Assembly (NCBI RefSeq): GCF_900120195.1
Contig: NZ_LT635539.1
Coordinates: forward strand, 2,058,649 to 2,122,648
Direction: 5' to 3'
Origin: Blautia sp. Marseille-P3087
GTDB lineage: Bacteria > Bacillota > Clostridia > Lachnospirales > Lachnospiraceae
Length of the DNA stretch: 64,000 nt
Numbering within the stretch: position 1 is the first letter of the stretch; each line of letters opens with the position of its first letter. Positions 52,311-61,799 of the stretch are shown one piece after another. Both the position numbers and the translations under genes were made by a program. Below the pieces are notes generated by a model. That model searched no databases and was not told the origin of the DNA. It saw only the letters and a list, made by a program, of their open reading frames with translations.

Positions 52311-53883
52311 ATGCTAACAACTAATTATTATAACGATTTTTTTGAGTTTGGGCAACAGAAAATTAACTTTAGTTTCTTCGAATTGAGTTTACCTGACGAC
52401 GATCCAGTCTATACCCTGAAAAAAGTGATGGAGGAATTAGATTTTTCTGGCTTGTTAGCCAATTGTTCAGATAAGGGAAGAACCGGGTACAACCCAATTA
52501 TGATGTATGCTGTAGTTACCTATGCAAATATGCGGGGAATACGTTCTGTTGACTGTATTGTTGATCTGTGTGAAAGAGACCATGCTTTTATCTGGCTGAC
52601 GCGCGGACAAAAACCGAAACGTGATGCTTTTTATGACTTTAAAAACAGGAAGCTGACATCTGATGTCCTGGATGACCTGAATTACCAGTTTATGCGGCGG
52701 CTGCAGAAAGAAGGGCTGGTCACATTAAAAGAACTTTTTATTGACGGTACAAAGATAGAGGCAAATGCGAACCGTTATACTTTTGTATGGCGTGGAAGCA
52801 TCAATTATCATCTGGCAGGACTTCTGGACTCTATCGACCAGCTTTTTGAAAAATATAATTCTTTTTTGCAGGAGAATGATTATGGAACAAAGTACGAGCT
52901 GGGAAATGCACAGATGTTTGTGATCGAAGGGATGGATAAAGTCCGGGAAGTGATCGAAAAGAACAGAAAACGAAAGCTTGTAAAACATAAAAAGCTTTCA
53001 AATAACCGTATTATAGAGATCGATAACTGTTCACCGCTTGAAATACGGAAACTCCAGAACAATCTCACGATGATCGCAGACAACGAGGAAATCGAATTCG
53101 TTTACGGAAAAGTAAAAAGAAAACCTGCACTTCAACAGCTGCATGAGGAACTGGAACAATGCGAAAAACGACTGATGGAATATAAAGAATGCTTTGAGAT
53201 CATGGGAAAAAACAGAAACAGTTATTCCAAAACAGATCTGGAAGCGACTTTTATGCGTATGAAAGAAGATCACATGCTGAACGGACAGTTAAAGCCAGCA
53301 TATAATGTTCAGATCGCGGTAGAGAATTATTATATCGTACATGGATATGTAAGCAGCGACCGCACCGATTATAATACCCTGATCCCGGTCCTTGAAAAAC
53401 ATAAGACTGCTTTCGGGAGTATTCTGGAAGAAGTAACTGCGGACAGCGGGTACTGTAGTGAAAAAAATCTGCTTTATTTAAAACGGAATGAAATATCCAG
53501 TTATATAAAACTTTGAGGTATATGGTTGTGCAGACTGCAGCGGATGTGAACATAAAGCGCGCTGTCTGTATAAGTATGATGCGGAGAAAGATGCCGAAAA
53601 GAACAAAGTCATGAAGATCAATGAACAATGGGAGGAACTGAAAGAAAGATCGCATGCCAATATCCAGAGTGAACGCGGGATCCTGAAACGCCAGACACAT
53701 TCCATTCAGACGGAAGGACATTTTGGAGATATAAAGGAAAATGAGAACTTCCGGCGTTTTAATTACCGTTCGGCAGATAAGGTATATAAAGAATTCATGC
53801 TGTATGCTATTGGAAGAAATATAAATAAATATCATCGTTTTTTATACGAAAAACTGAGAAAATTTGAAGGAAAAACTGCCTAG
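52311..53883 (+). pseudogene. IS1182-family transposase with internal deletion
   Basis: Frame 1 runs 52311-53516, ~401 residues (MLTTNYYNDFFEFGQQKINF..., DRTDYNTLIPVLEKH, VTADSGYCSEKNLLYLKRNE) to SSYIKL then stop. The frame then resumes as EVYGCADCSGCEHKARCLYK through GHFGDIKENENFRRFNYRSA to 53883. About 50 residues around the joint appear lost, with a frameshift. The transposase is therefore inactive. Confidence 0.88.
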
Positions 53884-53941
53884 AAAAAAATGCGGCTGAA
53901 AAAATCCAAACAAGGATTTTTTGCGGCCAAAAACAGAAAGT

Positions 53942-54012
53942 ATTTATCAAAATAAAAATATCCTGAACAAGTTGCAGAGCCAGAAAGCTCTGTAACTGTC
54001 AGGATATTTTTG
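53942..54012 (+). terminator. Hairpin at the right end of the IS element
   Basis: TCCTGAACAAGTTGCAGAGC pairs imperfectly with GCTCTGTAACTGTCAGGA, followed by TATTTTTG. Confidence 0.6.
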
Positions 54013-54066
54013 TTTGGTGCTGTCAGCTCTAAAAAACGTTATTTACCGACAGCTCCCTGTTTTGTT

Positions 54067-55407
54067 TTAATGATATTTATGCATCCGTACATAATAGCTG
54101 ATACATAAGATCACAGTGGCTCCGCTCCATGCTGCAATCTCTGCAAAGAAAATACCGTCCTGTCCGATAAAATGGGGAAGGATCAGTGCAGCACTGATAC
54201 GCATGACAAATTCAGCCATACCACTTACCATAGGCATTAAGGTATCTCCCAGCCCCTGAAGTACAGATCTGTACACGTACAGGAAGTACAAAACCCAGAG
54301 CATGGCAGCCATAATAGAAAGGTATTTAAAAGCAATTGCCAATACCTGCTGTGTCTGCTGCGGTTCACCTGAGATGAAAAGTGAGAGAATATTTTTTCCA
54401 AATAAAAACATGGCAGCAGAAATGATCAGTGAGGTAAGCAGGGAAAGCAGCATACTGCTGCGGACGCCTTTTCTGATCCTGTCAATCTTTCCGGCTCCCA
54501 GATTCTGACCCACATAGGTAACGATGGCATATCCATAGGAAATAGCAGCCATTTCCAGCAGACCATAAAGCTTGTTTGTAGCTGTAAATCCTGCTACAAA
54601 AAGGAAACCGTAGCCATTGATCACATACTGGACTACCAGACCGCCCACACCGATGATGATATTCTGAAATACAACAGGAATACCAAGCTTCATCAGGCGG
54701 GCATTCATACCGGAGGCAGGCATAAAATCTGCTCTGGTCAGATGAACGATATCAATTCTGCGTAAAATCAGGAAACAGTAAACAGCGGAGAAGCTCTGTG
54801 CAATCACAGTTGCGATTGCTGCTCCTGCCACACCCCATCCGAAGCCTGCCACAAAAAGGATGTCCAGTGAGACATTCAGCACAGATGCGATGATCATTGC
54901 GGTCAGCGGTGTTTTACTGTTTCCCATAGCCCTTAGAGCAGAGGCAAACATATTATAGGCTGCTGTGGCGGGGATTCCACAGAAAATGATGCGCAGATAT
55001 AACAGAGACATTCCGATAATATTGGAAGGTGTATGCAGCCCTGTTAATACCAGCGAAGCAAATGACTGGCTGAGAATCAATACTCCGGCTGCGATGAATG
55101 CGGTCAGCCGGTAACTGTGAGCCAGAGATTTACGCAGATTTTCGAAATCCTTTGCCCCATAATACTGGGAGAGTTGAATAGAAAATCCCTGAGTGAGTCC
55201 TGTGGATATTCCTGTGACAACCCACATCAGAAAGTCAACAGCACCCAGTGCGGCAAGAGCCTCCACACCTGCAACCTGACCAACAACCATGGTATCCACC
55301 ATTGTATAAAGCTGCTGACAGATATTTCCCAGCATCAGGGGAATTGCAAAAAGAATAATCAACCGTCCCGGTGAACCGGAGGTCATATCCTGAATCTTGG
55401 TTTTCAT
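54067..55407 (-). CDS. MATE family efflux transporter
   Basis: 446 residues from ATG 55407 (MKTKIQDMTSGSPGRLIILF; AAAGGAA upstream), with twelve hydrophobic helices and MATE motifs ICQQLYTMVDTMVVGQVAGV and VYRSVLQGLGDTLMPMVSGM. Divergent from the MATE at 55680 and bounded on its 3' side by the IS1182-type element. Confidence 0.9.
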   Translation of the reverse strand: MKTKIQDMTSGSPGRLIILFAIPLMLGNICQQLYTMVDTMVVGQVAGVEALAALGAVDFLMWVVTGISTGLTQGFSIQLSQYYGAKDFENLRKSLAHSYRLTAFIAAGVLILSQSFASLVLTGLHTPSNIIGMSLLYLRIIFCGIPATAAYNMFASALRAMGNSKTPLTAMIIASVLNVSLDILFVAGFGWGVAGAAIATVIAQSFSAVYCFLILRRIDIVHLTRADFMPASGMNARLMKLGIPVVFQNIIIGVGGLVVQYVINGYGFLFVAGFTATNKLYGLLEMAAISYGYAIVTYVGQNLGAGKIDRIRKGVRSSMLLSLLTSLIISAAMFLFGKNILSLFISGEPQQTQQVLAIAFKYLSIMAAMLWVLYFLYVYRSVLQGLGDTLMPMVSGMAEFVMRISAALILPHFIGQDGIFFAEIAAWSGATVILCISYYVRMHKYH

Positions 55408-55434
55408 TAGTATAAAAGTTCCTTTCCGGAGCAT

Positions 55435-55679
55435 ATTTGAAAAAGTTTAGAAATGATTATTCGAATATGCCCTGATATTTACATTGATAATTTTACATCA
55501 TTAACGTGAAAAATGAAATATAATATATCATCAGAATGATATAAATTTATCAATACCTGCTATAAGCAGCATGTTGTTGAAATTATTATGCATAGCGCCT
55601 GAGAGGAGTTTTTGATTGCTATTTTTTAAAATACAGATATATAATAGAAGGCAAGTCTTTACGGAAGGAGACATGAATT
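55435..55679. other. Divergent promoter region between two MATE genes
   Basis: AT-rich 245 bases. The plus-strand gene has GGAAGGAGACATGAATT as ribosome site. A possible -10 TATAAT at about 55638 (AGATATATAATAGAAGG) precedes it. No regulator gene nearby. Confidence 0.45.
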
Positions 55680-56990
55680 ATGCTGAAAAGATTCACTAAA
55701 TATGTAACCCAGAGTGTTGCCGGAATGATCGGGATTTCCGTTTATGTTCTGGCAGATACTTTCTTTATATCTGTATATTCCGGTGCTGACGGACTGGCAG
55801 TTCTCAATTTGATCCTGCCGGTTTATGGACTGATCTATGCGATTGGGGCTATGATCGGGATTGGTTCCGCTACCAGGTATGCCATAAGCAGGGCAAAAGG
55901 AGAAAATACAGAACATTATTTCGTACAGTCAGTAACCTGGAGCATACTGGTTGCAGTTCCATTTATGCTGATCGGAATTTTTATTCCGGACAAAGCATTG
56001 GCTTTGCTGGGTGCAGATGCCGGACTGATCGGACTTGGACGAAACTATGTGAGAATTATTCTGATCGCAACACCATTCTTCATGTCAAATTATACATTTA
56101 CTGCATTTGCCAGAAACGATGGGGCGCCTTCTATTGCAATGATCGGTTCCATCAGTGGAAGTATCTTTAACATTATATTTGATTATATATTCATGTTCCC
56201 AGTCGGTCTGGGATTTTCCGGAGCCGGACTGGCTACTGCAATCTGTCCGATCGTAACAATGAGCGTCTGTACCATACACTACAGAAGTAGCAGAAACCAT
56301 GTAGGATTCCATTGGAAAAAACCGTCATTCAGACACCTGATTTCCTGCTGTCAGCTAGGAGTTTCCGCATTCGTCGGTGAACTGTCTTCCGGTGTGATCG
56401 CTATTGTATTTAACTTCCTGATCCTGGGAATTGCAGGAAATGTAGGTGTAGCAGCCTATGGAGTTGTGGCAAACCTTTCTATCGTGGCATTTGCAATCTT
56501 CAACGGTCTGGCCCAGGGCGCACAGCCTCTGATCAGTGAAAGCTACGGAAAAGGTCAGCCTACTCAGGTAAAAAAACTTCTGAAATGGAGCCTGCTCGTA
56601 TGTCTTGCCGTAGAAGCATTGATCCAATTGATCATCTGGACAGCAACTGACCCGCTAATCAGCATTTTCAACAGTGAAAACAATGTTCAGTTATTGAATT
56701 ATGCACATACAGGACTGCGTCTGTATTTCCTTGGATTTATAGTTGCAGGAATCAATGTTGTACTGGTGGCATATTTCTCAGCAGTAGATGAACCGAAAAT
56801 CGCGATTGTGGGATCATTCCTGAGAGGAATTGTTGCTATTGTTATCTGCGCAGTTATACTTGCGAAATTATTCGGATTAAATGGAATCTGGATCTCTCTT
56901 CTTGCAGCGGAGACAGTTACGTTTCTGACGATTCTGTTTCTGGCATATAAAGACAGAAGAAAAAGAATGGGGCTGTCGGGAAATATGTAA
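55680..56990 (+). CDS. MATE family efflux transporter ending inside a miniature IS
   Basis: 436 residues; MATE fold with MLKRFTKYVTQSVAGMIGIS and GLAQGAQPLISESYGKGQPT. The last codons (GLSGNM and the TAA) come from the left end of the miniature element at 56969, so the original C-terminus has been replaced. Only the tail after the last helix (AYKDRRKRM) is affected, so transport may be retained. Confidence 0.88.
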   Translation: MLKRFTKYVTQSVAGMIGISVYVLADTFFISVYSGADGLAVLNLILPVYGLIYAIGAMIGIGSATRYAISRAKGENTEHYFVQSVTWSILVAVPFMLIGIFIPDKALALLGADAGLIGLGRNYVRIILIATPFFMSNYTFTAFARNDGAPSIAMIGSISGSIFNIIFDYIFMFPVGLGFSGAGLATAICPIVTMSVCTIHYRSSRNHVGFHWKKPSFRHLISCCQLGVSAFVGELSSGVIAIVFNFLILGIAGNVGVAAYGVVANLSIVAFAIFNGLAQGAQPLISESYGKGQPTQVKKLLKWSLLVCLAVEALIQLIIWTATDPLISIFNSENNVQLLNYAHTGLRLYFLGFIVAGINVVLVAYFSAVDEPKIAIVGSFLRGIVAIVICAVILAKLFGLNGIWISLLAAETVTFLTILFLAYKDRRKRMGLSGNM

Positions 56991-57014
56991 AAAACGTTAT
57001 TTACCGACAGCTCC
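56969..57014 (+). mobile_element. 46-bp miniature derivative of the IS1182-type element
   Basis: Left 17 bases equal the left end of the IS at 52169 and the right ~26 bases (AAAAAACGTTATTTACCGAC AGCTCC) equal its right end at 54031-54056, with almost nothing between. It folds into a near-perfect hairpin and can also serve as terminator. Confidence 0.8.
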
Positions 57015-57037
57015 ACTATTGATTGTGATTTCCTTAA

Positions 57038-57466
57038 TTATGATGTCATAAAACTGTTTCCCTCAAATGGACTTTCGCTTCCCTCTGCGTCATCCATAAG
57101 TATATTCATTGCAATAATATATTTTGCAGCATGTGGCTGCTGGTCTATCATCTCCTCCAGAGATTCTTCCAAATCATATTTATGATAACGAACCCAACAA
57201 GCTAAGTTACAGGATTGCTGAACAATATCACGAATCATGCTCCGCATGGTTTCTTCATATAAATGAATTGCGTCTGCATCAATCTTTTCGATATTCTCCT
57301 GTAATTGCCTGTCTGCTTCTTCTTTCCTCTGATTTAACAATTCATATTGCTCCTGATAGCGTGCTTGGTATTCCTCAGGTAATTGGATAAACGCCCATAA
57401 AGCCTTTACAACATCTGGATCCAGATCTCTTTTTAATGCAGGTAGCTGAATATATTCTTTCTCCAT
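57038..57466 (-). CDS. Uncharacterised acidic protein of replication module 2
   Basis: 142 residues, MEKEYIQLPALKRDLDPDVV at the start, a coiled-coil-like centre (YQARYQEQYELLNQRKEEADRQL) and helices to the end. Paralog of 49456-49854. Function unknown; tenth of the six-gene order is conserved between modules (last position). Confidence 0.65.
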   Translation of the reverse strand: MEKEYIQLPALKRDLDPDVVKALWAFIQLPEEYQARYQEQYELLNQRKEEADRQLQENIEKIDADAIHLYEETMRSMIRDIVQQSCNLACWVRYHKYDLEESLEEMIDQQPHAAKYIIAMNILMDDAEGSESPFEGNSFMTS

Positions 57467-57476
57467 AATAGTTTCC

Positions 57477-57773
57477 TCACTTAATAATCAATTCTCCAAT
57501 TTTGTGTTGTGCTGATTCCAGTATAACTTCCATAAACACTCCGATCCACAGAAAGAACAGCAAGATACCACTGGCAACTGCAAGTAAAGCAAACCGCTCC
57601 CATTGTCTGTACCAGAGCAGTGTTCCAATCAGCATAAAACCCAGAATGAGATTGACAATCCCTTTGCCGATGCAGTAGATTTCAACTACGATCTTTACCA
57701 GTAAATGAGCAGTAGCTAATAATAACCACACCGGTAACAATAAAATTTTTCCTGCCATTCTTAAAACAATCAT
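57477..57773 (-). CDS. Small membrane protein of replication module 2
   Basis: 98 residues, MIVLRMAGKILLLPVWLLLA then two further helices (GIVNLILGFMLIGTLLWY, LLAVASGILLFFLWIGVFME). Paralog of 49868-50170. It may anchor the partition or replication complex to the membrane, but that is speculation. Confidence 0.75.
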   Translation of the reverse strand: MIVLRMAGKILLLPVWLLLATAHLLVKIVVEIYCIGKGIVNLILGFMLIGTLLWYRQWERFALLAVASGILLFFLWIGVFMEVILESAQHKIGELIIK

Positions 57774-57784
57774 AAGTACCTCCT

Positions 57785-58759
57785 TCAGTTTGCGTACTGT
57801 GGCATGTCGTGATTTACCGCTGCTTTATAATAACTTCCAATCGTTGATGGTGCATTGAATAAAGCAGCCAGCAAATATTGTTTTATGTTTCTGACTTTCG
57901 TAGTATTTTTATCCATGCACTCCAGCACATACTCGATATGCGAATAATTCAGTTTCAGTAATTTTCCCTTTACAAATCCTGCCGGATAATATTCGCCGGC
58001 GATCCGTATCATATCCTTTTCAGTTTGAACGGTCTCCAGAATCAGCTGATATATTTCTTCTACCAGATCCTGCTCTCTGCTGTATGTATGCAGTAAAACA
58101 TCAAAATCAATATTTTTCTTTACCAGTTCAGCATAAGCATTGATTGTCTGTTCTTTTTGATCACATCGAATCCTATCGCCATCTGATTTGATATGATTCG
58201 ATTTTATATTACTCTGGTTATTATAATTCATATAAGTCTTATTATATAGAGGTACCGTTTTGGGAACCTCTTGAAGTCCGCTATTTGGCACTTCTGAGGT
58301 ATCTATTTCGGCACCTCTGAGGTGCTTATTCATCACCTCAGAAGTTCCTATTTCGATACTTCTATGTACCAAATCTTTTTCCTGTGAAGTTCTCATTTCA
58401 TTACTTCTCTGATGTGCCATAAAGCTCTTAACATATATAATGTTCGGCAATCCAAAGCCTCTCTTTTTCTTTTCAATCAGTCCGATTTTCTCCAATTCTG
58501 TGAGATAATCCATTGCTTTTTTCTTAGAGAATCCCAAGTCACTCTGTATCTCCGTGATCTGATAGATAATGTACACCTTGTTTTCTTCGTCAAGCCATTT
58601 ATTTTTCATTGACAGTCCCATTCTATCCAGAAGTACCGAGTAAAGGACTTTAGCTGATAAAGACAGTGCGGAAAATGCTTCATCTAATAATAATATTCTT
58701 GGAATCCGGATAAAACTGAACTGATCAGCCTGAGTGCCATAATAGTATTCAAAATTCAT
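57785..58759 (-). CDS. Replication initiator protein A (RepA_N, DUF6017 C-terminus)
   Basis: 324 residues: RepA_N winged-helix domain (FSFIRIPRILLLDEAFSALS, LSAKVLYSVLLDRMGLSMKN, IQSDLGFSKKKAMDYLTELEKIGLIEKKKRGFG), a variable linker, and a C-terminal helical domain ending CMDKNTTKVRNIKQYLLAAL FNAPSTIGSYY. Initiates replication of plasmid-like or integrative elements. Start overlaps ParB1 stop. Confidence 0.88.
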   Translation of the reverse strand: MNFEYYYGTQADQFSFIRIPRILLLDEAFSALSLSAKVLYSVLLDRMGLSMKNKWLDEENKVYIIYQITEIQSDLGFSKKKAMDYLTELEKIGLIEKKKRGFGLPNIIYVKSFMAHQRSNEMRTSQEKDLVHRSIEIGTSEVMNKHLRGAEIDTSEVPNSGLQEVPKTVPLYNKTYMNYNNQSNIKSNHIKSDGDRIRCDQKEQTINAYAELVKKNIDFDVLLHTYSREQDLVEEIYQLILETVQTEKDMIRIAGEYYPAGFVKGKLLKLNYSHIEYVLECMDKNTTKVRNIKQYLLAALFNAPSTIGSYYKAAVNHDMPQYAN

Positions 58760-59661
58760 ACTGTTATCTCACCTCTCTTCCATTGATCCAGAAGTTCCAA
58801 AATTACACTTTCCATATCCTCTGCCGTATATTTTTCAGAGAAGAAATTTCTCAGTTTTTTCTCTGAAAATGTGATTTTCTGTTCCTGCTTCCTACCAGGC
58901 TGACTGTTTACCAGTATGGAGATCATTTTCGCCTGCGTCATCGGTCCTACTTCAAGTGCTGTGCGGAGTGCTGCTACCTGAACTGCTTTAACCGTACCAT
59001 TTTCCTTGATGTATTCAAATAACCATGTTTGAATCTCTTTGTCAATATAGGAAATGTCAACCGCAACGGTAAACTGCAGACGTTTCTTATCTACATAATC
59101 AAGAAGGTCTGGAATAAGTTCTGTCAGACGGATATACCGCTGAATACTTCTTGCACTTTCTCCTATCTGTTCTGCCATTGCAGCATCAGCTCTGAACTTC
59201 GTGCCATTTTGGCACGAAGTTAAATCTGTCCGTATCCCTTGCCTTTTCATAGCATCCATTTTCATCTTATATGCAAAAGCCTTTTCACTTGGAAGCAATT
59301 CTTCTCGTTGGATATTGGCATCTACCATTATGACAATGGCTTCATCGTCTTCCATATCCCGCACAATAGCCGGTATTGTCTCCAGTCCAGCTTTTATGGC
59401 TGCGTGCATTCTTCGATGCCCGGATATCATCTCATAGCTGTTATTCTTATCTGGCCTTACTAAAACAGGTGTCAGCACACCATTCTGTTTAATACTCTTT
59501 ACCAGGTCATCCATCTTATCATCATCCAAAACTTTAAATGGATGATTTGCAAAGCTGTGTATTCTGCTAATCTCAATATCTGTTGCACTTTCCTCACCGG
59601 ACACTCCCAGCAGTTCATCTATACTGGGCATCTTTATTTTGTCTGCACTTTTACTCTTCAT
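58756..59661 (-). CDS. ParB/Spo0J-type partition protein 1
   Basis: 301 residues. ParB N-terminal nuclease-like domain with MISGHRRMHAAIKAG, then KorB-type HTH (EQIGESARSIQRYIRLTELI). Binds centromere sites and CTP in characterised relatives. Overlaps ParA by 11 bases. Confidence 0.88.
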   Translation of the reverse strand: MKSKSADKIKMPSIDELLGVSGEESATDIEISRIHSFANHPFKVLDDDKMDDLVKSIKQNGVLTPVLVRPDKNNSYEMISGHRRMHAAIKAGLETIPAIVRDMEDDEAIVIMVDANIQREELLPSEKAFAYKMKMDAMKRQGIRTDLTSCQNGTKFRADAAMAEQIGESARSIQRYIRLTELIPDLLDYVDKKRLQFTVAVDISYIDKEIQTWLFEYIKENGTVKAVQVAALRTALEVGPMTQAKMISILVNSQPGRKQEQKITFSEKKLRNFFSEKYTAEDMESVILELLDQWKRGEITV

Positions 59662-60436
59662 TTCTCAATATCTCCTTTGCAATCGTCTCATATGCTTTCG
59701 CTACTTTTCCATTCAGGCAATGGGAAAAGATACTGACGCCTTCTGCACTTGTTTCAGCTGCTTTCACTGACATAGGAATCACCGTATCAAAAATCTCTAT
59801 CTTTTCTCCATAAGCTTCACGCACTTTACCAGCCACATCCTTTGCATAGTTTGTGCGGAAATCTACCATTGTGAGAAGTATTCCTTCAAATATGAGCTGC
59901 CTGTTCAGCCGTTTCTTTACCATTGCAATCGTATGTATCAGCTGCTGAAGACCTTTCACCGGAAGGTAAGCCGCCTGTACTGGAATCAACACGGAATCCG
60001 CAGCTACCAGCGCATTGATTGTCATTAATCCCAGACTTGGCATACAGTCAATCAATATATAGTCATACTCCGTTCTCACAGCCTCAATATATTCCTTCAT
60101 AATCAGCTCTCTGCTCATCACGTTCCCCATTGTTACTTCCAATGCAGATAATTCAATATTTGCCGGAAGCAGATCTACATTTTCTTTATGATGCAGAATG
60201 CCATCTGTGATCTCAAATTCTTTTTCATTGATGATAGCCATCATAATTGTGGCAAGTGTAGTTCCTATTTCGTCCGGTTCTACATAACCAAGACTTGCTG
60301 TAAGGCTCCCCTGTGGATCTGCATCAATCAGCAACACTTTCTTTCCCTGTCTGGCAAGTCCAATTCCAAGATTTACGGTTGTGGTGGTTTTTCCAACTCC
60401 ACCTTTCTGGTTTGATATTGCGATTACTCTACACAT
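59651..60436 (-). CDS. ParA partition ATPase
   Basis: 261 residues: deviant Walker A QKGGVGKTTTTVNLGIG, Walker A' DADPQGSLTASLGY, Walker B YDYILIDCMPSLGLMTINAL. Intact counterpart of the fused gene at 50174. Drives partition of the element with the neighbouring ParB proteins. Confidence 0.93.
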   Translation of the reverse strand: MCRVIAISNQKGGVGKTTTTVNLGIGLARQGKKVLLIDADPQGSLTASLGYVEPDEIGTTLATIMMAIINEKEFEITDGILHHKENVDLLPANIELSALEVTMGNVMSRELIMKEYIEAVRTEYDYILIDCMPSLGLMTINALVAADSVLIPVQAAYLPVKGLQQLIHTIAMVKKRLNRQLIFEGILLTMVDFRTNYAKDVAGKVREAYGEKIEIFDTVIPMSVKAAETSAEGVSIFSHCLNGKVAKAYETIAKEILRNEE

Positions 60437-60446
60437 AATTTTCCTC

Positions 60447-61331
60447 CTATTTTGCTACCGTTTTCTGCGGTTTCCATTGGTTTAACATGCTCAGTATCTC
60501 TTCTTTCATTTCTGCCGGGGTATATGATTTTGGGAAATACCGATACAGTTGTTCGTTGTTAAACATCACTCTGGTAATTTCCCCTTTTTTGATCTCACCC
60601 ATGATCTCTCTCATTTTTGTTCCAGTCAGCTTTTTCTCCCGGCTTAATTTCTTCATTCTCTGTGCCTGGGAAATAGATGGGACTGCCTGTGTATACTCCA
60701 TAGCATCTATAAATTCCTTTTGTTCCTCTATCGTTAAATACGAAAGTTCCACAGCCGGGTTAAATGAAAGTTCACCGTTATCCAGCTTTTCCAGTAACTC
60801 AGGAATAAGATCCGTCAACTTCAGATACCGCTGTACCTGTTTTGCGCTGTCACCAAATTCTTCACCAATGATTTCTACTGTCTTTTTTCCTTTCAACGGG
60901 TAGTCAGACTGGCTACTTTTTCTTCTTCCTCCGGTTCGCTTCATAGCTTCATTCTTCATCTTATAAGCAAAAGCCTTTTCACTGAATGTTATCTGCTGCC
61001 TCTGTAAATTTGAATCCACCATATTAATTACTGCTTCATCATCCGACATGACTCTGATAATGACCGGCACCTTCCTGTAACCAAACTTTTCAGCAGCTGC
61101 CTTTCTTCTGTGTCCGGAGATAATCTCATAAACACCATCTGGAATCGGTCGTACAATCAGTGGATTTATGATTCCGTATTTCTCAACACTCGCACTGAGC
61201 CGAATCATTTCCTGATCCATCCGAACCTTAAATGGATGGTTCTTAAAGGTCCGCAGACGTTCCAGCTGAATCTCTATAATTTTTTCGCCATCTTCTGGAA
61301 CTGATGCACTTCGTGTATCCACTGTATCCAT
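60447..61331 (-). CDS. ParB-like partition protein 2
   Basis: 294 residues from ATG 61331 (GGAGGAAAGAT upstream). ParB motif EIISGHRRKAAAEKFG and HTH GEEFGDSAKQVQRYLKLTDL. C-terminal SYTPAEMKEEILSMLNQWKP resembles the C-terminus of ParB1 (KYTAEDMESVILELLDQWKR), so the two ParB genes are probably an old duplication flanking ParA. Confidence 0.88.
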   Translation of the reverse strand: MDTVDTRSASVPEDGEKIIEIQLERLRTFKNHPFKVRMDQEMIRLSASVEKYGIINPLIVRPIPDGVYEIISGHRRKAAAEKFGYRKVPVIIRVMSDDEAVINMVDSNLQRQQITFSEKAFAYKMKNEAMKRTGGRRKSSQSDYPLKGKKTVEIIGEEFGDSAKQVQRYLKLTDLIPELLEKLDNGELSFNPAVELSYLTIEEQKEFIDAMEYTQAVPSISQAQRMKKLSREKKLTGTKMREIMGEIKKGEITRVMFNNEQLYRYFPKSYTPAEMKEEILSMLNQWKPQKTVAK

Positions 61332-61359
61332 ATCTTTCCTCCATTTCTTATCTGCAACA

Positions 61360-61410
61360 GAAAAAGCCTGTCCAGATAGATTTTTTTGAAATCTGATCCA
61401 AACAGGCTTA
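61360..61410 (-). promoter_or_regulatory. Hairpin in the leader of replication module 2
   Basis: AAGCCTGTCCAGAT and ATCTGATCCAAACAGGCTT form an imperfect stem about 30 bases upstream of the parB2 start; possible attenuator or partition site. No U-run follows. Confidence 0.4.
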
Positions 61411-61672
61411 CTGTTGACCTTAGTTCTCACTAAGCAAAGATTCTATTGTATTCACACCTAATAACTTACCGCCGGATATTTCCCTTTCTCTTTTTTCTTA
61501 TCTGAGCTTGGATTTACATCCACTTTCTCAAATAAACAGCTGGCTTTTCTCTTTTATTAGAATTTCGATTTATTTCCAGCTATTATACCAGCAGTGCGTT
61601 TTATTAGACAGCGGCTAATAGGATTCTTTCCGTATTAGCTGATATTCCATTCCTTTTTCCCTCTGAAAAAAC
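61411..61672. other. Gene-free region upstream of replication module 2
   Basis: AT-rich. The words TTTATTAG / TTATTAGA / CTAATAGG recur (61552, 61600, 61615), possibly iterons or regulator sites. No gene seen. Confidence 0.35.
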
Positions 61673-61722
61673 AAAAAAGCGGAAATCATATTAGAAATTT
61701 TTCTAATACATTCCGCTTTTGA
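61673..61722. terminator. Hairpin downstream of tRNA-Arg
   Basis: AAAAGCGGAA ... TTCCGCTTTT with an inner stem (ATTAGAAA/TTTCTAAT); minus-strand T-run after it fits termination of the tRNA transcript. Confidence 0.65.
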
Positions 61723-61727
61723 TAGGA

Positions 61728-61799
61728 CGTCCCGTGCGGGAATCGAACCCACATCTAGTGCTTAGGAGGCACTTGTTCTATCCATTAAACTAACAGGAC
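61728..61799 (-). tRNA. tRNA-Arg (anticodon CCU)
   Basis: 72 bases on the minus strand: acceptor GTCCTGT pairs with ACGGGAC, D-arm TAGTTTAATGGATAGAACAA, anticodon loop with CCT (GTGCCTCCTAAGCAC), T-arm TGTGGGTTCGATTCCCGCA. No encoded CCA (TCC follows). Lies between the replication module and the surface-protein element, a common island insertion place. Confidence 0.92.

Larger units (their letters stand above)
52169..54056 (+). mobile_element. IS1182-type element, defective
   Basis: Ends GGGGCTGTCGGGAAATA at 52169 and, inverted, GGAGCTGTCGGTAAATA at 54056 (15 of 17 match). Between the left end and the transposase there are two strong hairpins: GAGAGGGTATGGCTC...(52200-52237) and AAGATGG...CCATCTT (52258-52282), a common way to block transcription from outside. 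A miniature derivative is at 56969-57014. No clear target duplication. Confidence 0.85.

Noticed and set aside
56969-57014. Plain intrinsic terminator
   Set aside because: Both ends are identical to the ends of the IS at 52169-54056, including non-stem bases, so an IS origin fits better even if it also terminates.
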